Assembly: GCA_946122785.1 (NCBI GenBank)
Contig: CAMGYJ010000002.1
Coordinates: 10,352,339-10,416,338 of the forward strand
Reading direction: 5' to 3'
DNA from: Linum tenue
Taxonomy: Eukaryota > Streptophyta > Magnoliopsida > Malpighiales > Linaceae
DNA: 64,000 bases
Each line of letters starts with the position of its first letter. Position 1 is the first letter of the stretch. A program made the position numbers and the translations under genes. Shown in pieces: positions 61,328 through 64,000 of this stretch. Under the pieces are notes generated by a model. The model made no database searches. It was not told where the DNA came from and saw only the letters and a program-made list of their open reading frames with translations.

Positions 61328-62351
61328 TAGGGGGTGGGCAACGGGAAACGAAAATTTGAGTATACCCGTACCTATCCCCTTTTTTTTTAGGGTTACGGGT
61401 AGGGGTGGAAGGCGGTGCGGTTGTGGTTAACCACACCATATTTTGCGGTTAACCACAACCATAAAACACTGATAACACTAACCACAAACCACACCCCAGT
61501 GTGGTTAACCACAAAAATTCATTTTTGAATATACTAAACAAAATAATTTTTGCCTTCTAATAATCTGTGCCATCTTTTTAACCGAATATACAAAAGAAAA
61601 TTCATGGTTACATTATAATATTTTTTCATAAATAAGTTCCAAAAGAAAGTTAGTAACAATCTAAGCTGCATTCTATTCTATCTTATTTACTTGGAATACT
61701 TGAAATTTTTATAAATTAAAATAATAAAATAGTTTGTAGATATGGGTGGGAATGAGGATGGGCTCATGGACATACATGCTCATTTTTCTTTGGACATGGC
61801 CTGTGAAAATTGCTGAACTTGGTAAGTTTTGAATTAAATGTTTATGAGATAGTGTGGTTATTTGTGGTTTTTTTGCGGTTTAACCGTTGTGGTTAGTGGT
61901 TAACCAAGTGAAACGTTAGATCTTCCGCTCAATGCTTTTATTTATATTTGAGCAAATAAACATTAAACGTAGGATTGAGTTTCATGAAATAAAAACAAAG
62001 TTAATAAGTCTAGATTGTTTTTTTAATTGAACCATGTCGTAGTAACTGAAGGTGAACCACCAATTTCGGTAAGCCTTTCAGGTAAGTGAACCATATAGCT
62101 GCATTGCATAATGAATGACAGAGCATACATCAAAAATCCAAAGTGAAAAAGCAAGTCTAAGCAACAAAGATGTACCTATTGGACGGGTATTTACGGGTAG
62201 TATAGGCACTCGTTATCCGTCTCATATTGGTAACGGGTACCGGTTAACACATACGGATTTGGGACATGGGAAGGAGATTGTTCTCCAAATAGGACTCGGT
62301 ATCCGTTTCAAACGAGACGGATATCCCGTCCCGTCCCGTTGCCCACCCCTA
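61328..62351. mobile_element. hAT-type element with another hAT-like piece nested inside
   Basis: Ends TAGGGGGTGGGCAACGGG and CCCGTTGCCCACCCCTA are inverted repeats. The 8-bp duplication differs at one base (TTAGAAAG at 61320-61327, TTAGAACG at 62352-62359). Inside, from about 61402, TAGGGGTGGAAGGCGGTGCGG with repeated GTGGTTAACCAC words marks the start of a second element whose right end (about 61910-61940) has lost its terminal bases. No coding content. Confidence 0.82.
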
Positions 62352-62359
62352 TTAGAACG

Positions 62360-63593
62360 GAAAGGCAGGCACAAATGACAAGGCCAAACTAGGGCTAGTT
62401 AGGAGCAACACGTTATGGTCAAATATAGCCTACAATATAACTAGAAAGTCCATATTATTTTTTATGAATTTTAATTATCTATATCTCTTTTGTTTTAAGT
62501 TGTAATTTAAAAAAAAATGTTTTTCAAAATGATCAGATAAATTGTGCTTTTCAATGGGCAATAATCTGCTCTTCAAAATTATATTCAATTTGATATATTT
62601 TTTGAACAAACAAATTGAGGCATTTATTACCAGTGTATACCATCGTGGTAATGTTTGATATTACATAAGAGCATACTTGGTGTGGAAAGGTAGCATGGCA
62701 GTATGAACATAACATAGTGTAGGATGGTTAAATACGTGACAATAAAAATATACGAACTGTCATTTACCACATTCATCATTGTTTACTACCAGTTACCACC
62801 TCTATATTAGGGAGGTATATTTTGGTCCCTTAATTTTTCTCCGAAATTTGTAGATCTAATAGATCATGAAGAACTAGTTCGTTTTGTGCAAAAAATTTCA
62901 AAATTTGAGTTAAAAACGAAGGTGGTGCCCAAGTGATATGAGTGGTATGAATTTTTTCTCCTTAAATATATTGAAAATGGATCTCATTTTGACATAACGA
63001 ACTCGTTCCATATTTGAAAAGAAAACAAAACCAAGTTAGAAGAAAGAATATAAGAATCCAAATGGACTTTTCTTAGAAGATAAGAAAACTAGAAAAAGTA
63101 AAGTCATTAATTCACATCTATTAGATCTGGACTTTTCTTACCTCACTCAATTTTAAGGACCCATAGCTAATTATGTAAGGGTTATGTGCCTTATCTTATA
63201 CCAGGTACTCGAGATAGTTAGACCATTAGAATGAAATTTTGAGAGATTTTAATCTCTTATTGCTTTTAGGGTTCTCTCATTATAGGCTTTTTATGGAGGG
63301 AACTTGAGGGAAGACACCTTCAAATCTCCAAGGAGGAAGTAGGAACCATAGCTAAATGCATAATTTAACATACAAATCCATAACAATTGTATTTGTTTTC
63401 TTTATTGTCAATTAAACCTTTTTTTTGCAATTCACATCACTTTAATTTCATTCACCTACATTATTGCATTTAATTTGCAATTGCATATGTGGATCTAAAT
63501 TAATTATTTGATAAAATAAAAGGTTTATGTTTATTATTTTATCCATAAATGAAATAAAAAAAGAGAAAAAAATACAACTGCATTTTTAATATC
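62360..63593. other. AT-rich intergenic sequence apart from the dispersed repeat
   Basis: Apart from the repeat at about 62600-63020 I see no gene, RNA or element boundary. Confidence 0.45.
62600..63020. repeat. Dispersed repeat, inverted relative to 33590-34030
   Basis: Reverse-complement phrases shared with 33590-34030 include GAAATTTGTAGATCTAATAGATCATGA, GGTGGTA and the TACCA/TGGTA-rich stretch around CATGGTA. The two copies are about 29 kb apart and diverged. Element ends were not resolved. Confidence 0.6.
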
Positions 63594-64000
63594 TAGAGGT
63601 GACAATTATCAATCCAATCTATCGATTTAAATATCCAACTAATCTAATCCATTTAAATTCAATCCATTTGATCCAAATCCAATCCAATTGGATTGGTGGA
63701 TTCATGGATTGATCCATGGATCCAAATGATAAATTACGATTTAGTACCTATATATTTATATGTTACATTTTGGTATCTATAATTTAATTTTTAGAAGTAT
63801 ATCATTGGAAAATTATGTTTTTGTATCTAAATTTTTTATTATGAGATTCTAGTTCCTAAACTTTTTAAAATTTACATTTTGATCTCAAACATAGATGTCA
63901 TTTGAATCCATTGATCAATCCACAAATTCATTTGATTTAATCTACTTAATTCATAGATCTATGATTTATCCAATCCATTCTGGATCCAATCCACCAATCT
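63594..64000. mobile_element. Partial hAT-like element running off the window
   Basis: TAGAGGTGACAATTATCAATCC followed by many AATCCA/TGGATT words is the form of a hAT left end. The right end would lie beyond base 64000, so neither a duplication nor a matching inverted repeat can be tested. Confidence 0.5.

Overview
The window is nuclear DNA from a flowering plant, almost certainly a eudicot. It has GT-AG introns, an AT-rich background, a nuclear gene for a chloroplast photosystem I subunit, a CrRLK1L receptor kinase, and many plant transposon families (Copia, Gypsy, LINE, hAT, Mutator-like, Harbinger-like). Six host genes are well supported, and more than half of the rest is recognisable transposon sequence. 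I cannot name the species.

Layout: 1-1.9 kb is the 5' end of a minus-strand Copia element that runs off the window. A short Gypsy-type element carrying only a protease domain (2.4-4.2 kb) follows, then a decayed Mutator-like transposase with a palindrome array upstream (4.5-7.9 kb), a Mutator-type MITE inserted in a 69-bp tandem repeat, and a minus-strand Pro/Tyr-rich pseudogene (8-9.8 kb). The first gene cluster is a class II phospholipase A1 (plus, 11.2-13.0 kb), psaG (minus, 13.7-14.2 kb) and the proteasome ATPase RPT4 (minus, 14.7-17.6 kb, ten exons reconstructed to 399 aa). A Harbinger-like element at 17.9-19.2 kb holds a fragment of another gene.

21.3-33.2 kb is a nest: a LINE is split by a Copia element, which was itself hit by a hAT element, a Mutator-like element with long terminal inverted repeats (TIRs), and a 3.1-kb solo LTR. 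Its 3' end has been replaced by a second copy of its own 5' flank plus LTR. The second gene group is a DC1-domain protein (plus, 36.2-37.0 kb), a BUPS-like CrRLK1L receptor kinase (plus, 38.2-40.9 kb) and the SUMO E1 subunit SAE2/UBA2 (minus, 42.9-47.0 kb, eleven exons, 657 aa).

47.2-64 kb has no convincing gene. It holds a second Mutator-like element with gene-like filler, several hAT-type elements with matching 8-bp target-site duplications (TSDs), a 1.35-kb solo LTR with a 5-bp TSD, and a roughly 912-bp tandem duplication of unknown nature.

The host genes are unrelated housekeeping, photosynthesis and signalling genes and do not form a pathway. RPT4 (26S proteasome) and SAE2 (sumoylation) both act in protein modification or turnover, but they lie 25 kb apart and nothing suggests a functional link. 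I saw no new multi-gene system. The most unusual structures are the duplicated flank plus LTR in the Copia/LINE nest, the gene fragment inside the Harbinger-like element, and the protease-only LTR element.
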